A program made the position numbers and the translations under genes. Below are positions 37,043 through 46,702 of a stretch of 64,000 nt of DNA, one piece after another. Within the stretch, counting starts at the first letter, position 1; the number at the start of each line of letters is the position of its first letter. The DNA is taken from assembly GCF_011806565.1 (NCBI RefSeq), contig NZ_JAATOP010000008.1:62001-126000 (forward strand), in the 5' to 3' direction. The DNA is from Marivivens donghaensis. Lineage in GTDB: Bacteria; Pseudomonadota; Alphaproteobacteria; Rhodobacterales; Rhodobacteraceae. Below the pieces are notes generated by a model, which was not told the DNA's origin, did not search any database, and was given only the letters and a program-made list of their open reading frames with translations.

Positions 37043-39179
37043 TCCCGTCAGACTTGGTCATTTTCCCAATGATCGCAGCCTTGTAACCGCTCAGGAGGAG
37101 CTGTTCGTGCAACTCTTCCGCCTTTTCGACAGGCACAACAGCCATCAAGCCGCCCGCCGTCTGGGGATCGAACAGCAGGTCGAACTTCGGGCTGCGGTTG
37201 CCATAGATTGCACCCGCGCCGCCTCGGTTCTCGGCCCAGATAGTCGAGCGAACGCCTTGCTCTGACAGCTCCTCCGCACCCGCCAGAGTCGGCACATCTA
37301 TCAGCTTGATCTGCGCGCCAAGGCCGCTGGCTTCGCAGATGTTGGCGAGGTGCCCTGCCAACCCGAAACCCGTAATATCCGTCATCGCGCGGGCATCAGG
37401 CGTGAGGATACGGCTCGCCTCCGCCTGCGTCTGTAGCATCGCTTCATAGGTCGCAACGACATCCCGCCCTTTGGCGAGCCCGCGCATCTCTCCCGCCATC
37501 ACAACACCCGCGCCAATGGGCTGCGTGATGATGATCTCATCGCCCGCCTCCGCCCCTTCGAGGGTGACCGGACGGTCGCAAATGCCCGTAATCGTAAAGC
37601 CGATGGTCAGCTCGCTGCCGATGGAGGAATGCCCGCCGACAATCGCCGCACCGGCTTGGCCGAGGACATCGGCAGCAGCGCCCATAATCTCTGCCATCGT
37701 GCGCCGTTGCAGCGCGTCCGACATGCGCGGCAGAATAATCTGGACCGTCGCGGCAGAGGGTTTTCCGCCCATGCCCCAGACGTCGCCCAGCGCATGAATG
37801 GCAGCGATGCGTGTCATCAAAACTGGATCTTCGGTGAAAGCCCGCAGGTGGTCAGTGGTCATCACCTGTTTCTGGCCGTTCACATCCATGATTGCGGCAT
37901 CATCGCCTTTGACGGACTGGATGTCGGGGCGGTCGTTCTGCGGCAGATCGGCCAGCGCCTCTTTCAAAGCGGACCGCCCGACCTTCGCCCCGCAACCACC
38001 GCATAGCGGCGCATCACCAAGTTCCTCGCGCACGCCCTTGGCCACCTGAGAGGGCAGCTTCGCGAGGCCCATCTGCGGCAGCTCACTGAATTTGCGCATG
38101 AATTTGGTATCGATGTGGTTCTTCCACTTCCACAAAAGCGGCCCCTTGAACGACTGGCCCATCTTTTCGGCCAGCGCCGACTGACCACCCAAGGACACGA
38201 GTTTCAGGTAGTCTTTCTGCGGCTGGTAGCCCTTCAGCGGCTCGCCGGACAGTTCGGCTTTCAGGTTATGGAACAGCGTCTTGGCCGAGCGCACCGCGAA
38301 CACGCCCGCCTTGGGGCGCGGCGCGTGGCGCATGTAGCAACAGTCCCCCGCCGCAAAGACGTGGGGATCGCTGGATTGCAGCGTCGGCCCGACACTGACG
38401 AACCCGTCATAGAGCGTCAGGCCCGTCTTTTTCAGCCACTCATGCGGACGCGCCCCCGCCGCACCGCAGACGAAATCCGCAGGGATGGGTGTCCCGCCTT
38501 CCAGCAGAACCGCGTCAGAGGTGATCCGGTCGACCTTTGCATCCGCGACAACCTCGACGCCGTTCTCCTCCAGCGCCTCCAGCAAGTGCTTGCGGGCATC
38601 ATCGCCAAATTGGGACACCACCTTGCCGCTGTCGATCAGCGTCACGCGGTGATCCTTGTGCCGCAGCGCATGAGCCATCGCCATCGCAAGTTCAGCCCCC
38701 GCGACACCGCCGCCGATCAGCGCCACACGCGGACGGGATGCGGATTTGCGGTAGCCGTCCCAACGTTCGGCGAACCGGTCGAGCGGTTTTGCAGGCACGG
38801 CGTGATCGGCAAAGCCGTCCATATCGGGCATTTCGGACGTGATCCCGACGTCGATGGACGCCACATCATAGGCGACCTTGCGATCCCCGACGGTGATCGC
38901 CTTTGCCTTCGTATCAATCGCGCTGGCCTTACCGGTAATGATCCGCGCACCTGCGAAACGGGCGAGCTTGATGAGGTCGATGTCCAGCTCGTCCTTGGTG
39001 TAGTGCCCTGCCACGAACCCCGGCAGCATCCCCGAATAGGGCGCCGTCGGCGCGGGGTTGATGACGGTGACGCGCACGCCAGCCAGAGGCTTCATTCCCC
39101 ACATCCGCAGGACCAGAGCGTGGGTATGCCCGCCACCGATCAGCACCAGATCGCGGGTCAGGGGAATGGTGGTCTGCAT
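37029..39179 (-). CDS. selD: Selenide, water dikinase fused to an FAD/NAD oxidoreductase
   Basis: 716 aa, two proteins in one. Residues 1-380 are an NDH-2-like FAD/NAD(P) oxidoreductase: LVLIGGGHTHALVL at the start, VALIGGGVAGAELAMAMAHAL (152-172) as the second dinucleotide fold, and HVFAAGDCCYM as the FAD-binding block. Residues 385-716 are SelD: CGGCGAKVG (393-401) with catalytic Cys/Lys, GDDAAIM, TTDHLRAFTEDP and VGGHSSIGSELTIGF. SelD makes selenophosphate from selenide and ATP; the oxidoreductase may supply reduced selenium. Here it serves mnmH; no selA/selB or Sec-decoding gene is in the window. Start is 12 bases after the AttH-like gene. Confidence 0.93.
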   Translation of the reverse strand: MQTTIPLTRDLVLIGGGHTHALVLRMWGMKPLAGVRVTVINPAPTAPYSGMLPGFVAGHYTKDELDIDLIKLARFAGARIITGKASAIDTKAKAITVGDRKVAYDVASIDVGITSEMPDMDGFADHAVPAKPLDRFAERWDGYRKSASRPRVALIGGGVAGAELAMAMAHALRHKDHRVTLIDSGKVVSQFGDDARKHLLEALEENGVEVVADAKVDRITSDAVLLEGGTPIPADFVCGAAGARPHEWLKKTGLTLYDGFVSVGPTLQSSDPHVFAAGDCCYMRHAPRPKAGVFAVRSAKTLFHNLKAELSGEPLKGYQPQKDYLKLVSLGGQSALAEKMGQSFKGPLLWKWKNHIDTKFMRKFSELPQMGLAKLPSQVAKGVREELGDAPLCGGCGAKVGRSALKEALADLPQNDRPDIQSVKGDDAAIMDVNGQKQVMTTDHLRAFTEDPVLMTRIAAIHALGDVWGMGGKPSAATVQIILPRMSDALQRRTMAEIMGAAADVLGQAGAAIVGGHSSIGSELTIGFTITGICDRPVTLEGAEAGDEIIITQPIGAGVVMAGEMRGLAKGRDVVATYEAMLQTQAEASRILTPDARAMTDITGFGLAGHLANICEASGLGAQIKLIDVPTLAGAEELSEQGVRSTIWAENRGGAGAIYGNRSPKFDLLFDPQTAGGLMAVVPVEKAEELHEQLLLSGYKAAIIGKMTKSDGITVS

Positions 39180-39191
39180 ACTCTGCCTCGG

Positions 39192-40211
39192 TTATTCGTA
39201 GCCCGTCATTTCCAGATAACCGCGGCCCGTATGGGTTCCCGTCACAGTAACGGGACCTTCCCAATACTGGGTCGTCAGCGGCATCCATGAATCCGGATTA
39301 ATAGCGGATACAGTGACATCCAAGCCCCGCTCAGGCAACTGGACTTGCCACAGCACAGGCACCTCCGGACCGCTCGTCGGACTGTTTTCGAGCGGCTCTG
39401 CCATAAAGGCACCGTCGGTATATGCTGTCGTCCCGCCATCCGCATCGATCCAGGTGGCCGAGGTGTAGGTATCGGCCCCGCGCAGGCGGAACCCCATCAG
39501 CTTGTCGCCGTCATCAAAAGACAGCGAAAACCAGTCCCACCCGCTTTGATCCTCAGCGAGCGGCTGGGACGACCACTCGCGATCGAGCCACGCGTTGCCG
39601 GTGACGTGGATGTCTTCGTTGCCAATAGTAAGGGTCCCGTCGACCGCAAGGAACGGCTGGGAATAGTAGTAAGACGCCTGCCCGCCCGCCGATTTGACGG
39701 AGTAGCCCTCGGCCCCATGAAACACGAGCGGCCCCGTTTCGCTCAGTGAAAGGTCATAGCGCCAATCGGTGCCCGAGGCCGTCATGTGGCTGAAGTCCAG
39801 TTCCCAGTCGTCGATCCAAGCGGAGAGCTGCTGATCCGACGCGCCCGCCTGCCCGATCCCGCCGCGCCCGAACCGCTCTGCGGTGAAGTGCGCATCCTCC
39901 GTTGTCAGCGCGGCGTGACCCATCCAGACCTGCGGAGAGGACCACCCCGCCGCCTCTTCTGGGGCGAGGGCGCTTCGGAACAGCGTCCACTGGACCCCAT
40001 ACTCCGCACCGTCATCGCCTGTCAGGTTTGCGGTCACATACCACCACTCGATCCGGTACTCTGGATGCGCACCGTGGTCGGTCGGAAAGTCAAAGGTGTA
40101 CCCCCTCTGAGGCAACGCAAAACCGTCCGCATCGGAGCCTAATCCAGCGAAACCTTGTCCAAACGCTGCGAGCGGCCAGAGCAGGAGAAGGGCGAGCACT
40201 CTAGCGTTCAT
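39192..40211 (-). CDS. AttH/CrtC lipocalin-like secreted protein
   Basis: 339 aa. Signal peptide MNARVLALLLLWPLAAFGQ. The body shows the AttH/carotenoid 1,2-hydratase-like lipocalin pattern: HPEYRIEWWYVTANLTGDDG, HAALTTEDAHF, YYYSQPFLAVDGTL, GNAWLDREWSSQPLAEDQSGWDWFSLSFDDGDKLMGFRLR. Such proteins sit with LolD-like ATPases and FtsX permeases and are thought to bind lipids or hydrophobic compounds in the periplasm. It overlaps the permease gene by 11 bases, so the three genes form one system. A true CrtC carotenoid enzyme is unlikely since no other crt gene is near. Confidence 0.85.
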   Translation of the reverse strand: MNARVLALLLLWPLAAFGQGFAGLGSDADGFALPQRGYTFDFPTDHGAHPEYRIEWWYVTANLTGDDGAEYGVQWTLFRSALAPEEAAGWSSPQVWMGHAALTTEDAHFTAERFGRGGIGQAGASDQQLSAWIDDWELDFSHMTASGTDWRYDLSLSETGPLVFHGAEGYSVKSAGGQASYYYSQPFLAVDGTLTIGNEDIHVTGNAWLDREWSSQPLAEDQSGWDWFSLSFDDGDKLMGFRLRGADTYTSATWIDADGGTTAYTDGAFMAEPLENSPTSGPEVPVLWQVQLPERGLDVTVSAINPDSWMPLTTQYWEGPVTVTGTHTGRGYLEMTGYE

Positions 40212-42564
40212 TGGCGAAAACCTTCAGCAAATGGCTCGTCGGCGTGCGCCCGAGTTTCAGCGCGGGCCATAGCGCAGCCGCTCCCGCAGCAATCAGCGCC
40301 TGCACGAGCAGGAACACGTAGCTCGTCGGGAAAACGAACATCGGCAGCCGCCAACCGAAGGCCGCCACATTGACCACCGCGAGCAGCACCCACGCCAGCG
40401 CCAGCCCCAAAGGCAGCGCAAAGACGAACGTCCACGCGGTCAGCATGACGGTCCGCAGGATCTCCAACCGCTCCAGCCGCCCGCGCGTCAGCCCTAGCGC
40501 CCAGAGCGGCGCAAGTTGCGGGATGCGCATTCCCGACAGCGTCAGCAAGCTCATCAGGATCGCAAACCCCGCCACCCCCAGCGTCAGCCAATTCAGCGCG
40601 CCAGTGACAGTGAACGTCCGCTCGAAGATATCGAGCGAGTACGCCTTGATCCCCGCCTGATTGATGACGTTCGCCTCGGGCAGACCGTATTCACTCACAA
40701 GCTGATCGGTTAGCGCGGCCACATCCTCGGGCAGGACGCGGACACCGTATCGCAGCGCCTGACTATCGGGATACAGCTCCTTGAACACCTCGCGCCCGAT
40801 GATGACCTGTCCGATGGGGTTCCCGTAGTCGCCGTAGATCCCGACGACGGGCAGAGTGATCCCCGGAAGCTCCAGCATGTCGCCGAGCTGAAGGTCGCCG
40901 CGATACGATAGCTGTTCGTTGATCGCCACGCCCTCGCCCGCCTGCACGATGTCCCACATCTGCGGGACTTGGCTGAGGAACCGCCAGTTATCGCGGTAAG
41001 TACGGTCGTCAATCGGGCCGTAGAGTTCGGCAGGCAGACCGTTGGCCTCCACGTCGATCTGCTCGATCGGTAAAACCGACTCCACCTTACCCGCGAGGAA
41101 TTGCTCAAGCGCGACGGCGTCCTCTTCGTCGCGGGCAGTCACATAAAGCTCCGCCGCGAGCCGTTGATCGAGAAAACCGACAAAGGTCTGCCGGAACGAC
41201 GACACCATCGTCGACACGCCGATATTCGCAGCCATCGCCAGTAGCAGCGCCGCCAAGGCGAGAGACAATCCGGGCAATTGCTGGCGCGTATCGGCCCAGA
41301 ACCACTCCCACACCGGCCCTTTGGCGAGCCGCTGGCCCAATGCCAGCGCCGCGTTGAGCACCATCGGCAACAAGAGCGCAGCGCCCAGCAGCAGGGTGCC
41401 TAGCAAGGCAAAACCAGTGACTAATCCGTCAGCAATCAGGGCAAAGATGCCAGCCGCCGCCAACATGAATAGCCCCGCTATGGTCTGGATGACCCGCCCG
41501 CGTCCCGCCTGCATGGACCACGCGCGCGGCTGAGCGCCCGCCAGCAACGGCATCCGCGACAACTTCCATAAGGCAGAGGCAGACGCCGCCATCCCGCCGA
41601 GCAGCGCGATGCCCAGACCCGACAGCCACCACACCGGCCTGATCGCCAGAGTGCCGCCGACATCCGCACCGTAGAGGCCCTGCAACGTCGCCGCCACGTC
41701 AGGCAGCAACGCCGCCGCGATGAAGTACCCAATGACCACGCCGATCACACCGCCGAGCAGCGAAAGCACCGCCATTTCGGCCGCCATAATCGCGATGACG
41801 GTCCTGAGCGGCACGCCGAGCGCCCGCAGGGTGCGGACCAATGGCCTGCGCTGTTCGAACGCCAGACCGACAGCGCCGTTGACGATGAAGATGCCGACGA
41901 CGAAGGACAGAAAACCGAAGGCTGTGAGGTTGAGGTGGAAGCTATCGGTCAGCCGCCCGATGTCCGACCCACCCTGCGGCGTCTGGACGTTGAGGCCCTG
42001 AACAACGCTTTCCAAGGGCGGTTGGCGCACCGGCTGGTCAGATAGGACCAGCAGCCGCGAAATCCCTTGGGCCCCGAGCAAATCAGAGACGAGCCCGATG
42101 TCGCCAATCGCGGTGTTCGGCGCAAGCTCGGGCGTCTCGACCGTCGTCACGCCGTCCACAGACACGCCTGAGGACACCCACAGCGTCGGCTCGCTCGGCA
42201 ATTCCGCCTCAATCGACAGGGCCGTCGTTCCGATCCCTTGCGGCGCGGTCAGCGGCTCGACCCCGATCAGCCGCACGCCATCCAAGCGCCCCTCGACCAC
42301 CGGCGACACCAGCCAACCCACGCGTCGCAGCGCCACGTAGTCCTCGACCGCGATCGGCAGTCCGTTGTTCGCCGTGATCTGCGTGTACTGCCCTTCGCCC
42401 AAGGTCGCGGCGGCGGCATCGTAGCTTGCCCGCGCTTCGGCGTTGATCGCCTGCACGCCGGACCACAGCGCGGTCGCCAACGCCAATCCCGCCAGCAGCG
42501 TGAAAAACTGAAGCCAGTTGCGCCGCCAGTAAGAAAGCAGCGCGATGAGGGCCTGCCGCCTCAC
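40201..42564 (-). CDS. FtsX-like ABC transporter permease
   Basis: 787 aa, about 10 membrane segments. First helix at 17-37, large periplasmic domain (40-230), FtsX core near 240-360, a second hydrophobic block around 370-440, a second periplasmic domain, and three C-terminal helices. Two FtsX-like units in one chain make this the DevC/AttFG-type fused permease, so one polypeptide may form the whole channel. It overlaps the ATPase gene by four bases and the AttH gene by eleven. Likely mechanotransmission or lipoprotein/lipid extraction rather than solute uptake. Confidence 0.88.
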   Translation of the reverse strand: MRRQALIALLSYWRRNWLQFFTLLAGLALATALWSGVQAINAEARASYDAAAATLGEGQYTQITANNGLPIAVEDYVALRRVGWLVSPVVEGRLDGVRLIGVEPLTAPQGIGTTALSIEAELPSEPTLWVSSGVSVDGVTTVETPELAPNTAIGDIGLVSDLLGAQGISRLLVLSDQPVRQPPLESVVQGLNVQTPQGGSDIGRLTDSFHLNLTAFGFLSFVVGIFIVNGAVGLAFEQRRPLVRTLRALGVPLRTVIAIMAAEMAVLSLLGGVIGVVIGYFIAAALLPDVAATLQGLYGADVGGTLAIRPVWWLSGLGIALLGGMAASASALWKLSRMPLLAGAQPRAWSMQAGRGRVIQTIAGLFMLAAAGIFALIADGLVTGFALLGTLLLGAALLLPMVLNAALALGQRLAKGPVWEWFWADTRQQLPGLSLALAALLLAMAANIGVSTMVSSFRQTFVGFLDQRLAAELYVTARDEEDAVALEQFLAGKVESVLPIEQIDVEANGLPAELYGPIDDRTYRDNWRFLSQVPQMWDIVQAGEGVAINEQLSYRGDLQLGDMLELPGITLPVVGIYGDYGNPIGQVIIGREVFKELYPDSQALRYGVRVLPEDVAALTDQLVSEYGLPEANVINQAGIKAYSLDIFERTFTVTGALNWLTLGVAGFAILMSLLTLSGMRIPQLAPLWALGLTRGRLERLEILRTVMLTAWTFVFALPLGLALAWVLLAVVNVAAFGWRLPMFVFPTSYVFLLVQALIAAGAAALWPALKLGRTPTSHLLKVFANER

Positions 42565-43214
42565 GCGACCTGTCCCGCCCGAAGATGGAGCCGCCGATCC
42601 AGCATCGCGGCCAGCGCGCTCGAATGGGTCACCATGAGCAGCGCGGCACCCGTTTCGCTGACAAGCTCCAGCATCAGCGCGATCACCTGCGCGGCGGTTT
42701 CTTCGTCGAGGTTGCCAGTCGGCTCGTCCGCCAGCACCAGCGCGGGCTTCGCTGCAAGCGTCCGCGCAATCGCGACGCGTTGCTGCTGCCCGCCCGAAAG
42801 CTGCTCTGGATACTTACCGAGCTGTTCCGTCAGCCCGATCCGGTCCGCCAGACGCTTGCACCAATCGGCATCGTATTTCCCCGCCAGCCGCGCATGGAAC
42901 GCGATGTTCGCTTCGACGGTCAGCGAGGGGATCAGGTTGAACTGCTGGAAGATGACGCCGACCACATCGCGGCGCAGATGGGCGCGCCCCGCCTCGTTGA
43001 GTTTGCCGACATTCGTCTCGCCGACAAACACGTCACCCGCGTCGACCACATCCAGCCCCGCAGCCAGATGGAGCAGCGTGCTTTTCCCGCTACCGGATTC
43101 GCCCGTGAGCGCCAAAGTCTCAGCGCCAGCAAGGTCCAGAGAGACGCCTTTGAGCACCTGAACGGTCTGGCCCGCGCTCACGTAACTCTTTTGCAGGTCG
43201 CGAATTTTCAGCAC
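42561..43214 (-). CDS. LolD/MacB-type ABC transporter ATP-binding protein
   Basis: 217 aa. Walker A GESGSGKST (about 38-46), Q-loop GVIFQQFNLIPSLTVEAN, signature LSGGQQQRVAIARTLA, Walker B ALVLADEPTGNLDEE, H-switch MVTHS. Short, with no TOBE domain, as expected for the LolD/FtsE group that pairs with FtsX permeases. First gene of the ATPase-permease-AttH operon, which may continue into selD. Confidence 0.9.
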   Translation of the reverse strand: MLKIRDLQKSYVSAGQTVQVLKGVSLDLAGAETLALTGESGSGKSTLLHLAAGLDVVDAGDVFVGETNVGKLNEAGRAHLRRDVVGVIFQQFNLIPSLTVEANIAFHARLAGKYDADWCKRLADRIGLTEQLGKYPEQLSGGQQQRVAIARTLAAKPALVLADEPTGNLDEETAAQVIALMLELVSETGAALLMVTHSSALAAMLDRRLHLRAGQVA

Positions 43215-43278
43215 ATCGGCCTCCGGCAGTCAGGGTTGCTGCAAAACTAGCACCCCCTGCCGGACAGTCTATGACCTG

Positions 43279-43431
43279 TCAGGGATTTGCCGCTGCAAGA
43301 CAGGCCGCCATCGCCAGAAATAGCAGCGTCAGCCCGTGGAAAGCATTACGCAGCGGCACCTCCTTCGGATCGTTCATCCAGTTCTTGGCCGTGAACGCGA
43401 GCTTGAGGGGGATGTCCGAGCCACGGCTCAT
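43279..43431 (-). CDS. Possible 50-aa single-helix membrane protein
   Basis: ATG 43431 to TGA 43279 encodes 50 residues: a polar N-terminal half (MSRGSDIPLKLAFTAKNW...PKEVPLRN) and one hydrophobic helix LTLLFLAMAACLAAA near the C terminus. Codon third positions are strongly GC, as in neighbouring genes. It lies 64 bases upstream of the LolD-like gene on the same strand and could be the first gene of that operon. The ribosome site is weak (ACCGAGCG), and no family is recognised. Confidence 0.5.
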   Translation of the reverse strand: MSRGSDIPLKLAFTAKNWMNDPKEVPLRNAFHGLTLLFLAMAACLAAANP

Positions 43432-43505
43432 ACGCTCGGTGACGGGACGTTCCGCTTCTCTGCCTTGTTCGGGCGCAATATCGTCCCCTCAACAGGAGGA
43501 ACCCC

Positions 43506-44681
43506 ATGAGCGATATCGTAATTCTGTCCGGCGCACGCACCGCCATCGGCACTTTCGGCGGGACCCTCGCGCAAACGCCGCCGATCGAACTGGGCACAGT
43601 CGCCGCGAACGCCGCCATCGAACGCGCTGGGATAGAGCCTGATCGGATCGGCAGCACCGTCTTCGGTCACATCATCAACACCGAGCCGCGCGACATGTAC
43701 CTCAGCCGCGTCGTCGCGATGCAGGCTGGCGTGCCGCAGGAAACTCCCGCGATGAACGTGAACCGCCTCTGCGGGTCCGGCGTGCAGGCGATTGTCTCTG
43801 CGGTTCAAGGTCTCATGCTGGGCGATGCCGACTTCGCGCTTGCCGGTGGGGCCGAGAACATGACCCGCTCTCCCTACATCCTCCCCGACGCGCGATGGGG
43901 TGCGAAGATGGGCGATGTCCGCGCGCTCGACATGATGCTCGGCGCGCTGAACTGCCCCTTCGGCACCGGCCACATGGGTGTCACCGCCGAGAACGTCGCC
44001 GCCCGCTACGGCCTGACCCGCGAAGATCAGGACGCCTTCGCGCTGGAAAGCCAGAGGCGCGCCGCAGCCGCGATTGAGGCAGGCCACTTCGACAGCCAGA
44101 TCGTCCCTGTGGATGTGAAGGTCAAACGGGACACCGTCGCCTTTGCCCGCGACGAACACCCCAAGGCGACGGACGCGGCGGGCCTCGCGAAACTGCGCCC
44201 CGCTTTCCAGAAGGATGGCACGGTCACCGCAGGCAATGCGAGCGGGATCAACGATGGTGCCGCCGCGCTGGTCCTCGCCCGCGCCGATGCGGCCGAAGCC
44301 GCTGGCCTCACGCCGAAGTTCCGCGTGGTCGGCTACGCACACGCTGGCGTCGATCCGACCGTCATGGGTCTGGGCCCGATCCCCGCCGTCCGCAACCTGC
44401 TCAAGCGCACCGGACTCAGCATTGCCGACTTCGATGTCATTGAATCGAACGAAGCTTTCGCGTCCCAAGCCCTCGCCGTGAGCAAGGAACTGGACCTCGA
44501 CCCCGCCAAGGTGAACCCCAACGGCGGCGCCATCGCGCTCGGGCATCCGGTCGGCGCATCGGGCGCGATCATCACGGTCAAGGCGATGTACGAACTAGAG
44601 CGCACGGGAAAACGCCTCGGCCTCGTCACCATGTGCATCGGCGGCGGTCAGGGCATCGCGCTGGCGATCGAAAGGCTCTAA
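43506..44681 (+). CDS. Acetyl-CoA C-acyltransferase (thiolase)
   Basis: 391 aa, standard thiolase. Nucleophile cysteine in [13 protein letters not shown] (about residue 89), histidine in [18 protein letters not shown], second cysteine in [14 protein letters not shown] near the C terminus, and NEAFA. It condenses two acetyl-CoA or cleaves 3-ketoacyl-CoA; biosynthetic (phaA-like) and degradative roles cannot be separated by motif, and no pha or fad partner is adjacent. AGGAGG precedes the ATG. Its stop overlaps the convergent pbpC stop by four bases. Confidence 0.93.
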   Translation: MSDIVILSGARTAIGTFGGTLAQTPPIELGTVAANAAIERAGIEPDRIGSTVFGHIINTEPRDMYLSRVVAMQAGVPQETPAMNVNRLCGSGVQAIVSAVQGLMLGDADFALAGGAENMTRSPYILPDARWGAKMGDVRALDMMLGALNCPFGTGHMGVTAENVAARYGLTREDQDAFALESQRRAAAAIEAGHFDSQIVPVDVKVKRDTVAFARDEHPKATDAAGLAKLRPAFQKDGTVTAGNASGINDGAAALVLARADAAEAAGLTPKFRVVGYAHAGVDPTVMGLGPIPAVRNLLKRTGLSIADFDVIESNEAFASQALAVSKELDLDPAKVNPNGGAIALGHPVGASGAIITVKAMYELERTGKRLGLVTMCIGGGQGIALAIERL

Positions 44682-46702
44682 CGCAGCTCGATTTCGGTGC
44701 GGGCCGACTGGCCCGCGCTGTCGATCACGGTGAGCGTCTGAAAGCCCAAGCCGAGGTCGAATTGCATCTCCCTCTCGCGGGAGGTCAGCACCACATCGCC
44801 GTTCGCGAGCCACGTGAACGGCGGCGCGCCTTCGTTCACGCGCGCAAAGACAGAGCGCCCTTCGACGATGGCTCCGGACGGAGGAAAGGCGAACTCCGGC
44901 CCCGTCTCGATCACGACCTCTCCACGCGGACGGAACCGTTGCAGCGGACGCGGGAGGTCTGACGTCCCGACGATCAACGTCGCCTCGGGCGGCGCTGAAA
45001 TAGGGTCTATTCTGGCTTTAACCCGCGCGAATGCCTCGAACATTGCGGGTGCGGCCAGCTCTCCACCAAAGGCCCCCGGCACGGGCGTTCCGTCCGCGCG
45101 GCCCATCCAGACGCCAACCACATGCCGCCCGTCAAACCCGATCGCCCATGCATCGCGGTGGCCGTAGCTCGTCCCTGTTTTGTAGGCGATGCCCTCGGAC
45201 AGATAGCCGGCAGGGCGCGGCACTTCGCGCAGAATATCGGCCAGTTCCCACGCGGCGACGTCACCCATGATCCGGCGCGGCGCAAAGCCCTTGGTCGGGC
45301 TGGCAAAGTGGCGCAGGTCAACCTGCGTGCCCCCGTGCGCGATGCTGGCGTAGACCCGCATCAGATCCTCCAGCGACACACCCAGACCGCCCAGCGCAAT
45401 CGCGAGGCCGGGTTTGCCGCCGGGAATGTCAGGCTGCACTCCGGTCCGCCTCAGCCCCCAGACAAGGTGCTGCGGCCCCATGCTATCAAGCAGGGACACC
45501 ACGGGGATATTCAGAGACAGTTGCAGCGCGGCGCGCACCCGCAATTCACCGCGAAACATGCCGTCAAAGTTCTGCGGCGCGTAGCCGTCAAAATCGACGG
45601 GGCGGTCGGCAACCAGCGTCTCGGGATGGACCATGCCCTGATCGAAGGCGAGGCCGTAGATCAGCGGTTTCAGCGTCGAACCTGGCGAGCGAACCGACTG
45701 CGTGAGGTCGACGAAACCCGCCGACTGGTTCGCCTCGTATCCCGCAGACCCGACCGAGGCGAGCACTTCGCCCGTCGTGTGGTCCGCCACCATGATTGCC
45801 ACCTGCACGCGGTCGCTGCGGTTCATCACCGTCTCGGAGGCCAGACTCTCCAGCCGCCGCTGCATATCGCCGTCAATGGTCAGCCAATAGCGCTGCGCCG
45901 TGCCGTCCGTCACACGGTCCGCGAGGTGGGGCGCTAGCGCGGGAAAATCCTGCCTTTCGCTCGGAATAGGCTCTGTTTGGACCGCCGCGATGGTGTCTGC
46001 ATCCACCACCTCCTGCCCGAGCATCCTCTCCAGAACCCGTGCCCGCGCGGCTTCGGCATTCTGCGGATGCCGGTCTGGCCTGCGCACCTCGGGCGACTGC
46101 GGCAGAGCTACCAGCAGAGCCGCCTCAGCCGTCGTCAAACGGCGCGGGGGCTTTCCGAAATACGCCAAAGACGCCGCACGGACGCCCTCCAAATTGCCCC
46201 CGAATGGCGCGCGGTTGAGGTAGAGCGTCAGGAGCTGCTCTTTGTCCAGAACGCGCTCCAACGCCAGCGCAACGCGCACTTGCCGCAGCTTGCCTTGCCA
46301 CGATCCTGTCCCGCTATCCTCCAGCAGACGTGCGACCTGCATCGTGATGGTGGAGCCGCCCGATACGACCTCTCCGTTCATCGCAGCCTGTCCCGCAGCA
46401 CGTGCAGCCGCGATCCAGTCGACGCCGTGATGGCGCATGAACCGCTGGTCCTCGTAGGCGATGAGCATGGCGATGTAGTCGGGGTCCACATCCCTGATCG
46501 CCGCCTCCAGCCGCCAGCGCCCGTCCGCGACCGTATAGGCGCGCAGCAGGTCACCGTCGCGGTCCAGCACTTCGACCGAGGTTTCCGCCAGCAGGCTCGG
46601 CAGCTCGGTCGTGTCGATCCAGCGATCAAGCGCAGCGCGACCCTCGGCAAAGGCCAGAAGCCCCGCCGACAGGCAGATCAGCGCTGCGCCGAGCCGTTTC
46701 AC
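44678..46702 (-). CDS. pbpC: Penicillin-binding protein 1C
   Basis: 674 aa from GTG 46702, which overlaps the upstream stop (GTGA); a longer frame to 46735 lies inside the macroglobulin gene. Membrane anchor at 6-22; glycosyltransferase domain with the catalytic glutamate in [15 protein letters not shown] and [13 protein letters not shown]; transpeptidase domain with [13 protein letters not shown] (SxxK) and [17 protein letters not shown] (KTG); C-terminal PBP1C domain (about 580-674). Bifunctional murein polymerase/cross-linker whose E. coli counterpart also sits next to the alpha-2-macroglobulin gene. Confidence 0.94.
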   Translation of the reverse strand: MKRLGAALICLSAGLLAFAEGRAALDRWIDTTELPSLLAETSVEVLDRDGDLLRAYTVADGRWRLEAAIRDVDPDYIAMLIAYEDQRFMRHHGVDWIAAARAAGQAAMNGEVVSGGSTITMQVARLLEDSGTGSWQGKLRQVRVALALERVLDKEQLLTLYLNRAPFGGNLEGVRAASLAYFGKPPRRLTTAEAALLVALPQSPEVRRPDRHPQNAEAARARVLERMLGQEVVDADTIAAVQTEPIPSERQDFPALAPHLADRVTDGTAQRYWLTIDGDMQRRLESLASETVMNRSDRVQVAIMVADHTTGEVLASVGSAGYEANQSAGFVDLTQSVRSPGSTLKPLIYGLAFDQGMVHPETLVADRPVDFDGYAPQNFDGMFRGELRVRAALQLSLNIPVVSLLDSMGPQHLVWGLRRTGVQPDIPGGKPGLAIALGGLGVSLEDLMRVYASIAHGGTQVDLRHFASPTKGFAPRRIMGDVAAWELADILREVPRPAGYLSEGIAYKTGTSYGHRDAWAIGFDGRHVVGVWMGRADGTPVPGAFGGELAAPAMFEAFARVKARIDPISAPPEATLIVGTSDLPRPLQRFRPRGEVVIETGPEFAFPPSGAIVEGRSVFARVNEGAPPFTWLANGDVVLTSREREMQFDLGLGFQTLTVIDSAGQSARTEIELR

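Noticed and set aside
39192-40211. Carotenoid 1,2-hydratase (CrtC) as the function
   Set aside because: Only the shared lipocalin-like fold is seen; context is an FtsX-type ABC operon, and no other crt genes are present.
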